Assembly (NCBI GenBank): GCA_949295645.1
Contig: CASFLY010000050.1
Location: 1 to 33,204 of the forward strand
Direction of reading: 5' to 3'
Length of the DNA stretch: 33,204 nt
Origin: an uncultured Bacteroidales bacterium
GTDB taxonomy: Bacteria > Bacteroidota > Bacteroidia > Bacteroidales > UBA932
Both the position numbers and the translations under genes were made by a program. The notes below the pieces were generated by a model that worked only from the letters and a program-made list of their open reading frames with translations, was not told where the DNA came from and made no database searches. Within the stretch, counting starts at the first letter, position 1; every line of letters starts with the position of its first letter. Positions 16,799 through 25,302 of this stretch are shown piece by piece.

Positions 16799-17731
16799 TT
16801 ACATGCCCTCTTCACGCTGGAGGCGGTCTGCTTCCTGGTCGGAAACCCACTCCATGACGTTGTAGTAGTCACCGACATAGCCGATGAGGGTGCTCATATT
16901 ATATACATAGGCCCTCAGCCAGAGCGATACGAATTTCTGGCAGGAGTTGAAGTATGACGTGTATGCAGGACTGTTCATTCCGAGTATCCTGTTGTCGCCG
17001 TTGGTCTGCCCGAAGACAGACAGCTCGTCGCTTATCATCTGGTCGTCAGGCATGGTGATGACCGGATTCTCTGGATCCGACGGGTCGAATACTATCTTCA
17101 CGTCATATCCGTCGTAAAGCCAGTCTTCGAGGATGACGGTATTCTCCGCGGTCTCGTCCACCTTCGTCCTGATAAGGCGCTGATATGAGCCACTGCCGTC
17201 CGTCAGAGCCGGATAGTTGTACAGGAACATCGAAGTGACCACGCACCATCCCGAGAAAGTATTGATGTCGAAAGGACATACCTTGTACATGGACACGGTG
17301 GTCTCGTCGCCGTATATGTCCCATCTGAGCTGGTCCTGCATCACGAGCTTGAGGTTGAAGGATAACGTGTCTTCTTCGCCGAAACGCTCGTACTGAGGGT
17401 AGACTCTGACATCAGTCCTGTATTCCCCGGCCGGAATCACCAAAGTATTCGATTCGAGGAAATAGTCGCGGCCTTCGACAGCCGTGCTGCCCTTGTCGAT
17501 GATTTCTACCGCTATTGTCCTGTCGTAGTCGCAGGACACGGTGGATGTCACAGGTACGGTGAAGAAATATTCCCCGCCTTCCGCATCCTCCTTCATCACG
17601 GCATGGTAGGACAGGGTATCCTGGAACATGATGTACTCCGTGCCGAACGGCTTGGGACCCTCCTCCTGGCAGGCGGTGAACGCCGCTACAGGGAGTGCTG
17701 CCGCAAGTATTGTATATATTCTTCTGATCAT
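16799..17731 (-). CDS. DUF4843 lipoprotein
   Basis: This 310-aa lipoprotein has lipobox Cys21 (AFTAC). The body has features of DUF4843 proteins, which are standard companions of SusD/RagB genes: an early IMFQDTLSYH strand, FFTVPVTSTVSCDYDR, EIIDKGSTAVEGRDYFL, IPAGEYRTDVRVYP and DTLSFNLKL. The C-terminal half (CPFDINTFSGWCVVTSMFLYNYP onwards) is less typical. It likely decorates the outer surface beside the SusCD transporter. It starts 14 bases after susD. A shortened, startless copy lies at 23169-23747 on the other strand. Confidence 0.82.
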   Translation of the reverse strand: MIRRIYTILAAALPVAAFTACQEEGPKPFGTEYIMFQDTLSYHAVMKEDAEGGEYFFTVPVTSTVSCDYDRTIAVEIIDKGSTAVEGRDYFLESNTLVIPAGEYRTDVRVYPQYERFGEEDTLSFNLKLVMQDQLRWDIYGDETTVSMYKVCPFDINTFSGWCVVTSMFLYNYPALTDGSGSYQRLIRTKVDETAENTVILEDWLYDGYDVKIVFDPSDPENPVITMPDDQMISDELSVFGQTNGDNRILGMNSPAYTSYFNSCQKFVSLWLRAYVYNMSTLIGYVGDYYNVMEWVSDQEADRLQREEGM

Positions 17732-17745
17732 AGTCCTTACTGAGT

Positions 17746-19296
17746 TTACCTGTTGTTGCTTGGATTTCCCGTTATTTCCGACCCCGGAGCCTCTATCTCA
17801 TGCTGAGGAATCGGCCATACGAACAGCGCATCTCCGGCTTCCACCTTCAGGTCGTTGCCCGTAGTCTGGGTGTAGGAATTCGGAGTACGCTCGAAGCCCA
17901 TACCCCAGCGTTTGAGGTCGTTCAGGCGGAATCCCTCCATGAAAAGTTCCCTTACACGTTCGTCGGAGATGGTCTCATTCCAGTTCGAGGAACTTACGGA
18001 AACGGAACCTGCCCCGCGGGCGCGGCTCAGCGTCGTCAAGTCCTGGGAAGCCTTTCCGAAGTCCGGAGCGTCGTCTCTGCAGTAGGCTTCCGCACGGATA
18101 AGATACTGCTCGGCAAGTCTCAGCGGCTTAGGCATGCAGACATGGTACAGATAGTATGTCGATGTAAAGTTCCTGTTTCCGTAATACTTCACCACGAGCG
18201 GCACCGGGATGTCGAAAGAGTAGCCTACCGAGATGCCGGTATAGCTCTCGTCCGCAAGATATGCCAGATAGCGCACGTCCCTTGCCGAATACAGGTCCAC
18301 GACCCATTGCGCCGGCACATAGTCAGGATAGAAATATGTCATGTCCCTTGTATAGTTCAGGAACACCGTACCGAGAGCACCGCCATAGGATGTTGCGGTG
18401 AATCCGATGCGCCAGATCACTTCCGGACCGCCGTCATACATCCACAGATAGTCAAATTCCGTGACACCGGAAGCCACCTCGGCAGTGCCGTTAAGTGAAA
18501 ACGCCTCATTTTCTATCACATACGTGGAATAAGTAATGGCGTTTCCCCAATCTTGCATATTGAGGGCGACACGTGCATGGATAGCATAGACAGCCGCAAG
18601 GGAAATATAATAGTTGTCCGCGGCATCGTCATCGCTCGTATGGTCGTCATTCCCGTCATCGAGAAGTTCTTCCGCACGGGCCAAATCGGCAAGGACCTGC
18701 TCGTACGACGCTTTCAGTGAAGCTCTTTTGACAGGTTCCGGCTCGAAATACTTGGTCCTGAGCACGACTCCGAGCTGGGTGTCAGCCTTGTCCGGATCAT
18801 ATGCCTCGCAGAAACATTTGATAAGCTCCGAATAGCACAATGCACGGATGGCATACGCTTCACCGGTATAGGTGTCGAGCAGTTCGAGATTGTCTTCGTC
18901 GGTCTCACCGGCTATGACCTCTCCGACCTTGTCAAGAAAGAAGTTGCAGTTCCCTATCACGGAATACAATGCACCGTAAACCGCTTCGATATTGGCATCC
19001 GTGGAATGGATGTCCCACTCCCAGATGCCCGGATAAGGGTTGTTGTTCTGGAGGGTGGCCATCACGAGGTCTGCCTGGATATCGGGAAGAAGCGTAAGGC
19101 TGCCGCTGTAGAGATTGGCGCTTTTCAGGCTCGCATAAATACCTATGATATGCTGTTCCGCATCTTCGAAGGTCTTCATGGAATCTGCAACCGGAATATA
19201 GGATGCCGGATATTTCTCAAGGCAGGATGTTGCCGTACCGGCAATAAGGACGGCAAGGACTGTCGTTTTTGCTATATTCAATATTTTCTTCATCAT
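17746..19296 (-). CDS. SusD/RagB-family outer-membrane lipoprotein
   Basis: This 516-aa lipoprotein has lipobox Cys25 (TATSC). Family features include an N-terminal FEDAEQHIIGIYASLK helix, the GEAYAIRALCYSELIKCFCEAY TPR-type helix (about 145-165), ISLAAVYAIHARVALNMQDW, and the C-terminal LRLAEQYLIRAEAYC and ERVRELFMEGFRLNDLKRWG segments, ending near FVWPIPQHEI. It forms the lid of the SusCD transporter and binds the incoming ligand. Only 12 bases separate it from susC. The RagB-like rather than starch-type character and the nearby protease suggest peptides as cargo, but that is inference. Part of the gene is duplicated at 22546-23172. Confidence 0.95.
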   Translation of the reverse strand: MMKKILNIAKTTVLAVLIAGTATSCLEKYPASYIPVADSMKTFEDAEQHIIGIYASLKSANLYSGSLTLLPDIQADLVMATLQNNNPYPGIWEWDIHSTDANIEAVYGALYSVIGNCNFFLDKVGEVIAGETDEDNLELLDTYTGEAYAIRALCYSELIKCFCEAYDPDKADTQLGVVLRTKYFEPEPVKRASLKASYEQVLADLARAEELLDDGNDDHTSDDDAADNYYISLAAVYAIHARVALNMQDWGNAITYSTYVIENEAFSLNGTAEVASGVTEFDYLWMYDGGPEVIWRIGFTATSYGGALGTVFLNYTRDMTYFYPDYVPAQWVVDLYSARDVRYLAYLADESYTGISVGYSFDIPVPLVVKYYGNRNFTSTYYLYHVCMPKPLRLAEQYLIRAEAYCRDDAPDFGKASQDLTTLSRARGAGSVSVSSSNWNETISDERVRELFMEGFRLNDLKRWGMGFERTPNSYTQTTGNDLKVEAGDALFVWPIPQHEIEAPGSEITGNPSNNR

Positions 19297-19308
19297 GTCT
19301 TCTCCTCT

Positions 19309-22257
19309 TTAGAATGTCAGGTCAAGCCCGAAAGTGAACTGCCTGGACATCGGGTACTGGGCAATGTAAATGTTCGACACACCCTCAGGGTCAAGACCTG
19401 AGAAGTTGGTGAAAGTAAACAGATTCTGAGCCTGGAAATACACGCGGAGCCCCTCTATGAAGCCGGACTTGCGTATGATCTGTGCAGGAATCTGGTACGA
19501 GAGCATCAGATTTTTCAGACGGAGGAACGAAGCGTCTTCGAGAAGCCTGTCATCGAACTCCATGTACACGCCGTGACGCGGAATATCAGTGATGTCGCCA
19601 GGCTGTTTCCATCTGTCGAGCAGTTTCACCGACTGGTTGTAGGTCTGGAACTGTCCGTTCGATTCCTGATAGAACCTGTCGTTGTTTATCATCCACCTGT
19701 CGGCAACCCAGCTGAACTGTGCGGAAAGGGAAAGTCCCTTCCAGTCAAAGGTGGTGCCGAAACCGCCTGCCCACGGGGCATTGTAGCTTTTCCCTACCAT
19801 TACCCTGTCTTCATCTCTCAGCTCGTTGGTGATTTCACCGTCCTTCGTGTACCAGAGGGCGTCTCCGTTCGCAGGATTCACTCCGGCGAAACGGTTGAGA
19901 TAGAATTCCCCGGAATCATGGCCTACCACGAGTCTCAGAGATGTATTGTTGAGCTCATACTCGTCCACGCCTCCGTACAGTTCGGTAATCCTGTTCCTGT
20001 TGTAAGAGACATTCGCGTTAAGAATCCAGGTGAAATCGCCTATCGAAAGTGCCGTACCCGAAAGGTTGAGCTCGGCTCCGCGGTTTACCATCGCGCCGAC
20101 ATTGTCCCAGTTGCTGCCGAAGCCGTTGTCCGAATAGGACTGTGGAACAAGCATCAGCATGTTGTAGGTGTATTTGTTGTAAAGCTCGAGATCCACGTTA
20201 AGCCTGTTCCAGAATGCGAAGTGCAGACCGAGGTTGGTGGTCCAGGTGGACTCCCAGCCGAGATCCTCATTTCCCTGCGAAATAGGTGCAAGGCCCGGAT
20301 CTCCTACATAGTCGCCGGCATTGCCCACCAAGGCAAGATGCTCGTAATTCGGGATTTCCGAGTTTCCTGCTGTTCCGCTGCTCAGGGAAATCTGCGCATA
20401 CGTGAGCCATGAGCGTGAAGGAGCCATGAAGTCTTCGTTCAGCATGTTCCACATCAGACCCACGGAGCCGAAGCCTGCCCAGCGTCCCGACCTTCCGAAT
20501 CTCGAGGATGCATCCGCACGTCCGGAAAGTTCGAGATAATATTTGTTCGCGTAGTTGTATTCAGCCCTTGCGAAGAATGACAGGAAGCCGTAGTCGTCAT
20601 CGGTCGTGTCGGCCCAGCTGGAAACGCGCGAACCGGTAGTGAGGTTGGTCAGGTAATGGTTGTTCTGGCCTTCGGACAGAACACTGAATGCCTCATAGTG
20701 GTAGTTGATGCCTTCCTGGCCTACCATGAAATTGAAAGAATGGATATGGTCTATGTCGAACTGATATCCTATCGTGTTCGTCACGGAGAGGGTAAGTCCG
20801 TCAGTGGAGCTTCTCATGGCCTGTCCCGAGTTCTGGTTAGGCGCGAAGTCCGGATAGGACCTTCCGTATCCGGTGGTGTGCGTATAGTCCACCGTGAACT
20901 GCGACCGTATCGAAAGTCCCTTTATCGGTTTCGCCTCGGCGAATATAGATGAAAAGACTTTGTAGCGCTTGTATGTTATAGGGTTGTTTTCAAGCCATTC
21001 CACAGGGTTGACTCCGTCTCCGTTCCAGGTGTCGCCGGTCTTGGCGATGGTACCGTCCGAATTGTACGGATCCCAGTACGGAAGCATGAACATGGCGGCA
21101 GATATAGGAGTGACGACAGACGGCTCGCCGGAGTTCGCACGCTCGATATCCTGATAGTTCAGCATCGTGTTGGTCCCTACGGTCAGCCATTTGGCGGCCT
21201 GCTGCTCGACATTGGCCCTTATGGAGTAACGTCCGAAATTGGAGCCCAGGGCGATACCTTCCTGGTCATAGTATGAGCCGGAAACGTAATAATTCGTCTT
21301 TTCGGTAGCTCCGGATACGGAAAGTTCGTAGTTCTGCAGGAAAGCCGCGTCATTGTAGACCACGTCCATCCAGTCCACGTCTATCTGTGACAGCACGTCA
21401 TAGTCTTTCCCGGAATCCAGGCCTATTTCCTTTTCATACTGGATGCGCTGTTCGGTGTTCATCAGATTCCACTGCCCGTGCGCTATGTCGGAAAAACCGA
21501 GCTGTGTGCGGAACGTGATGACCGGTTTGTCAGCCATGCGTCCGCGTTTGGTCGTGATGACGATAACACCGTTGGATGCACGCGCTCCGTAGATGGATGT
21601 GGATGACGCATCTTTCAGGACTGAAATGCTTTCGATATCCGATGGATTGATGGAATTGAACTCGGATGCATCGATAGCCGCTCCGTCAAGAATATACAGA
21701 GGCGAAGTCCCGGAATTGATCGAGTTGGTGCCTCGGATAAGCATCGTGGCGGATGAACTTGGCTCTCCGGTGGATGACAGTACCGTCAGTCCGGGAACCT
21801 GTCCCTGGAGGGCCTGGTCGAATGCTGCCGTCGGAGTGCTTTCTATCTTTTCCGATTTGACGCTTGAGACAGAGCCTGTGATCGTACCTTTTTTTCTGAC
21901 GCCATAAGCCACTACGACCGTTTCTTCCAGAAGCTGGGAATCCGACTCGAGCGCGACATTGTATTCAATAGCCGCTGAGCCTGCCGGAACAATGTATTCT
22001 GCCGTCTGATAGCTGATGGCATGGAATGATATGACAGTTTCGGCAGGAACGGTAATTGTATAGCTACCGTCGTCCGCCGTGCTGACGCCCCCTCCGGCTG
22101 AAGACATGACAACTACACCGATCAATGGCATACCGTCTTCTGAGGAGGTGACAACGCCGCTTACTGTGATATCTTCCTTTCCTTCGTCCTGTGCGTTTGC
22201 AACAACCGGCAAAGCACAGATTAACAGTTGAAGAAGTATCAACAATGGTGCTTTCAT
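19309..22257 (-). CDS. SusC/RagA-family TonB-dependent transporter
   Basis: I place the start at the ATG at 22257 (982 aa), because MKAPLLILLQLLICALPVVA is a proper signal peptide and the promoter -7 element lies inside the longer open frame that reaches 22356. After the signal come a carboxypeptidase-D-like domain (about 28-115: VSGVVTSSEDGMPLIGVVV), the plug (ALQGQVPGLTV, LIRGTNSI, SPLYILDGAAID, SISVLKDASSTSIYGARASNGVIVI split over several strands) and the 22-strand barrel ending FTFGLDLTF. No STN signalling domain is present, so no direct anti-sigma link is expected. It imports the ligand captured by SusD using TonB energy. First gene of the operon. Confidence 0.95.
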   Translation of the reverse strand: MKAPLLILLQLLICALPVVANAQDEGKEDITVSGVVTSSEDGMPLIGVVVMSSAGGGVSTADDGSYTITVPAETVISFHAISYQTAEYIVPAGSAAIEYNVALESDSQLLEETVVVAYGVRKKGTITGSVSSVKSEKIESTPTAAFDQALQGQVPGLTVLSSTGEPSSSATMLIRGTNSINSGTSPLYILDGAAIDASEFNSINPSDIESISVLKDASSTSIYGARASNGVIVITTKRGRMADKPVITFRTQLGFSDIAHGQWNLMNTEQRIQYEKEIGLDSGKDYDVLSQIDVDWMDVVYNDAAFLQNYELSVSGATEKTNYYVSGSYYDQEGIALGSNFGRYSIRANVEQQAAKWLTVGTNTMLNYQDIERANSGEPSVVTPISAAMFMLPYWDPYNSDGTIAKTGDTWNGDGVNPVEWLENNPITYKRYKVFSSIFAEAKPIKGLSIRSQFTVDYTHTTGYGRSYPDFAPNQNSGQAMRSSTDGLTLSVTNTIGYQFDIDHIHSFNFMVGQEGINYHYEAFSVLSEGQNNHYLTNLTTGSRVSSWADTTDDDYGFLSFFARAEYNYANKYYLELSGRADASSRFGRSGRWAGFGSVGLMWNMLNEDFMAPSRSWLTYAQISLSSGTAGNSEIPNYEHLALVGNAGDYVGDPGLAPISQGNEDLGWESTWTTNLGLHFAFWNRLNVDLELYNKYTYNMLMLVPQSYSDNGFGSNWDNVGAMVNRGAELNLSGTALSIGDFTWILNANVSYNRNRITELYGGVDEYELNNTSLRLVVGHDSGEFYLNRFAGVNPANGDALWYTKDGEITNELRDEDRVMVGKSYNAPWAGGFGTTFDWKGLSLSAQFSWVADRWMINNDRFYQESNGQFQTYNQSVKLLDRWKQPGDITDIPRHGVYMEFDDRLLEDASFLRLKNLMLSYQIPAQIIRKSGFIEGLRVYFQAQNLFTFTNFSGLDPEGVSNIYIAQYPMSRQFTFGLDLTF

Positions 22258-22281
22258 AGATGTAACTTTGATTTCGGGGCG

Positions 22282-22289
22282 CAAAGGTA
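22282..22289 (-). promoter_or_regulatory. Bacteroidota -7 promoter element of the susC operon
   Basis: TACCTTTG matches the TAnnTTTG consensus on the minus strand, 24 bases before the susC ATG at 22257. No good TTTG is found at the expected 19-21 base spacing; the nearest TTTG is only 13 bases upstream. The sequence beyond (22290-22500) is A/T-rich and otherwise holds nothing I can name. Confidence 0.6.
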
Positions 22290-22545
22290 CGGTTTTTTTC
22301 GACAAATTGTAATTTATCAACGTTTTTTTTGCTGTATCAATCAGCACGTTAGACAAACGGCGGTAAGTTTTTCAAGGTGTTTTGATAACGATTCATAATC
22401 ATATCCCGTAATTACATTTTGATTCAATAGCAAATCTGAAAAATCACTTATAAACATTAAGTGGGGGAATGTTTTTGAAAATCTGAAAAAGAGAGCGCTT
22501 ATCCGCAGCGGAACCCGGAAATGTCACCGCCGGTGGCCGGTCACC

Positions 22546-23172
22546 AATATGCAAGATTGGGAAAGCGCAGTAAAATATTCGACTTACGTGATAGACAACA
22601 AGGCTTTCGAGTTGAGCACCTATGCTACCATATCGGCGGACGGCATCACTGAATTCGACTATATGTGGCTGTACGACGGCGGTCCGGAAGTGATCTGGCG
22701 CATCGGGTTCACCACAACTTCGTACGGAGGGGCCCTCGGTACGGTCTTCCTGAACTTCACGCGCGACATGACCTATTTCTATCCGGACTATGTGCCTGCA
22801 GAATGGGTGCTGAACCTCTACGGGACCAGCGACATCCGTTACTGGGCATATTTCGCCGACTCGAGCATTACGGGCATCGAGACGGGCTATGATTTCGACA
22901 TTCCGGTTCCGCTTATGGTAAAATACTACGGAAACAGGACTTTCACACCATACTACATTTACCACGTATGCATGCCCAAGCCTCTGCGCCTGGCCGAGCA
23001 GTACCTCATCCGTGCCGAGGCCTATTGCAGACAGGCGGCTCCGGACTATTCGAGAGCATCGCAGGATCTCACCACCCTTAGCAACACCCGCAAGGGAGGG
23101 GCCGTATCGGTCAGCTCCTCGACCTGGCAGGAAACCATCTCCGACGAGCGCGTGAAAGAGCTCTATATGGAG
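22546..23172 (+). pseudogene. susD remnant (codons about 247-454)
   Basis: The frame from the ATG at 22549 matches the complete SusD protein from its internal NMQDW to ERVRELFME, about 208 residues with high similarity (shared FDY-x-W-x-YDGGPEVIWRIGF, FYPDYVPA, CMPKPLRLAEQYLIRAEAYC). The first 246 codons, with signal peptide and TPR helices, and the last 62 codons are absent. At 23167-23172 the frame runs into the DUF4843 remnant and stops soon after. It cannot make a working SusD. It lies on the opposite strand to the intact gene. Confidence 0.88.
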
Positions 23173-23747
23173 ACAACTTTTTCACCGTCCCTGTAGCGTC
23201 CACCGTGGCCTGCGACTACGACAGGACATTCGCGGTGGAAATCATCGACAAGGGCAGCACCGCCGTCGAGGGACGTGACTACCGTCTGGAGTCCAACACC
23301 CTCACGATACCTGCCGGGGAATACTCGACGGACATAAAGGTATTTGCGGACTACGACCGTTTCGAGGATGACGACACCCTGTCCTTCAACCTCAAGCTCG
23401 TGATGCCAGACCAGCTCAGATGGGATCTGTACGGAGACGAGACGAAAGTCTCGATGTACAAGGTCTGCCCGTTCGACATCAACACGTTCAACGGCTGGTG
23501 CGTCACGACCTCCTTGTTCCTCTACAGCTACCCTGGGGTCTCGAATTCCAGCTACCAGAGGCTCATCAGGAGCACGGTGGATGAAAAGACGAACACGGTC
23601 ACCCTGCACGACTGGCTGTTCGACGGATACGACGTGAAAATCGTCCTCGACCCGTCAGACCCTGAAAACCCTCAGACCGTAATGCCCGAGGACCAGACAA
23701 TCAGCGACGAGGAGGCCGACAGGCTCCGCCGCGAGGAGGGAATGTAA
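23169..23747 (+). pseudogene. DUF4843 gene remnant, 5' end missing and internal deletion
   Basis: The frame matches the DUF4843 lipoprotein from residue 53 (GDNFFTVPV here, GEYFFTVPV there) to the shared end EADRL-x-REEGM. Signal peptide and start are gone. A 63-residue stretch (189 bases) is deleted between ISDE and EADRL, where the intact protein has SDE and SDQE at the two ends, so a short repeat probably guided the in-frame loss. An ATG at 23205 could start a 180-aa cytosolic fragment, but it is unlikely to be functional. Confidence 0.85.
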
Positions 23748-23784
23748 TCAGTCTCTGTCCTGCAAACAATAAAACGAAAAAGTT

Positions 23785-24966
23785 ATGACAAATAAGTTCA
23801 AAAGTCTTTTCTATATAACACTCCTGTCAGCGGCCGTACTGGCCGGATGCACTCCGGAAGAGGGCGCCATCGCTCCGAACTTCCCGAAGGCGGAGACATA
23901 CCTTATAGAGGATCTGGAAGAAGACAATCCTGTCGTCATCAGCATCTCCCCCAACCAGGCGTGGACAGTCTCGATCCCGACTTCGGCCTTGGATTATTTT
24001 GCGATACAGGACGGCACCCAGAGAGGCTCGTCCACAGGAGGCCGTGCCGGAGATCATGAGATAGAAATCGTCTGCCTTGCTACGGAAAGGGATCTCGAGG
24101 AGCACTCGGTCGACGTAACCATGCAGATGGGCGGACAGACACAGATCATAGCCACGGTCATCCTTACCGGTACCGACCCTGTCATCGAAATCAAGTCTGC
24201 CGACATAGCCGAGGACAGCGACGGGAACAGGTATTTCGAGGAACTCGACGGAGATTTCGACCATAAATACTCGGGAAAGAACCTTATGGACGAAGAAGGC
24301 AAGACTTCCGGAATAGAAATGCTATGGAGTGCTGCCGAAAACGGCTATGTATCATACATCCAGGTCGATGCGAACTTCTCGTGGGCCGCAGGCGAACTCG
24401 GCAACTTCAAAATCACGAGAATCAACACCTCCGGCAGGGTTATGGAGCTGAAGATATCCACTTCGGAACTCAATCAGGAAACAGAAAGCGGCCAGGACTA
24501 TCTTGCCGCAGGCACTGTCGGGAAAGTATATTCCATAACCGTCGACAATACGGGGAAATACGGTCCTTTGACATCCGTCCAGGCCGACACCAAAACCGTC
24601 GTGAAGAACCAGGACATCACCATCGAAGCCGGTGAACACACGGTCGACGGCACTTCCATCAGCATTCCGCTCACCATCAGCGGGTCAGGGGCAAAGAGTG
24701 TCGTTTACTACAATTTCCCGACAGCTGACTACGACTATAAATACAAGAACAACGTCGAGAACATAGTTGCAGGCGTCGCCCTCGACTACGGTAACAACAG
24801 CTTCCTGACAGTAAGCGAGATTTCCAGCCTCAGCAACAACACGCTTACGATAGATGGCCTTAGCCCTAACAAGGAATACCTGTTCGTAATCTTCGCCATC
24901 GACGAGGATGGCAACGTGACCGAAGACTACGCCACCTTCACCTACACTTCCGGCTCTGCCGAGTAG
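23785..24966 (+). CDS. BACON-like surface lipoprotein, shorter paralogue
   Basis: This 393-aa lipoprotein has lipobox Cys22 (VLAGCTP). The N-terminal domain parallels that of the protein at 14385-16751: SISPNQAWTVSIP, SSTGGRAGDHEIEIVC, EEHSVDV, QMGGQTQIIAT, then a second domain with IEMLWSAAENGYVSYIQVDANF. The C-terminal part differs. About 300-390 looks like a fibronectin-III-type strand set ending TIDGLSPNKEYLFVIFAIDEDGNV. The gene is complete, with its own signal peptide and a terminator behind it. It stands downstream of two broken genes, in the order of the intact operon. I see no promoter directly before it, so expression is uncertain. Confidence 0.8.
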   Translation: MTNKFKSLFYITLLSAAVLAGCTPEEGAIAPNFPKAETYLIEDLEEDNPVVISISPNQAWTVSIPTSALDYFAIQDGTQRGSSTGGRAGDHEIEIVCLATERDLEEHSVDVTMQMGGQTQIIATVILTGTDPVIEIKSADIAEDSDGNRYFEELDGDFDHKYSGKNLMDEEGKTSGIEMLWSAAENGYVSYIQVDANFSWAAGELGNFKITRINTSGRVMELKISTSELNQETESGQDYLAAGTVGKVYSITVDNTGKYGPLTSVQADTKTVVKNQDITIEAGEHTVDGTSISIPLTISGSGAKSVVYYNFPTADYDYKYKNNVENIVAGVALDYGNNSFLTVSEISSLSNNTLTIDGLSPNKEYLFVIFAIDEDGNVTEDYATFTYTSGSAE

Positions 24967-25014
24967 CATACTTCCAACAGCGGTCATCACATCACCGTGA
25001 CACACCGCCGCACA

Positions 25015-25062
25015 AAACAGGGGATGACTTTCACTTTTAAGCCATCCCCTGTTTCATTGTTT
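25015..25062. terminator. intrinsic terminator
   Basis: A perfect 12-bp stem AAACAGGGGATG (25015-25026) pairs with 25043-25054, followed by cattgttttt on the plus strand. It ends the transcript of the lipoprotein gene that stops at 24966 and could also act on the minus strand. Confidence 0.8.
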
Positions 25063-25105
25063 TTCCGTAAGGCCAACCCCAGCCCTCCCTTCGAATATCC
25101 GATTC

Positions 25106-25227
25106 TCAAAGAGATCTGTCCGTCAGACGCATCTTGCCGTCAGATAATACCACGTCTCCTCGACATCATCCCACGCAGCACGGATCTTCCGGTCGTTGAA
25201 TAACTGTATCGCTTGCTTTTTTGTCAT
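25106..25227 (-). pseudogene. BRO-N-type phage antirepressor remnant
   Basis: The ATG at 25227 opens MTKKQAIQLFNDRKIRAAWDD, then VEETWYY, which is the usual beginning of Bacteroidales BRO-N family proteins. After WYY the frame goes on as LTARCV and stops at 25123. Shifted by one base the sequence instead reads SDGKMRLTDRSL, and DGKMRLTD is the kind of motif found some 60 residues later in complete BRO-N proteins. So an internal deletion joined the two parts out of frame. Only about 40 of roughly 250 or more codons survive. Family recognition is from memory. Confidence 0.65.
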
Positions 25228-25302
25228 CGGTTATTTTGTTTTGGTTTTGATTTCTTTCAGCATAACGGGAATATGACAGGCTTTTCACCGGACGGGAGGG
25301 AT

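Noticed and set aside
22258..22356. Longer start for SusC at 22356
   Set aside because: The added 33 residues lack a signal peptide and contain the promoter -7 element; the Met at 22257 begins a clear signal peptide.
22444..22965. Minus-strand open frame in the gap upstream of susC
   Set aside because: Most of it is antisense to the susD remnant, whose plus-strand translation matches SusD over 208 residues.
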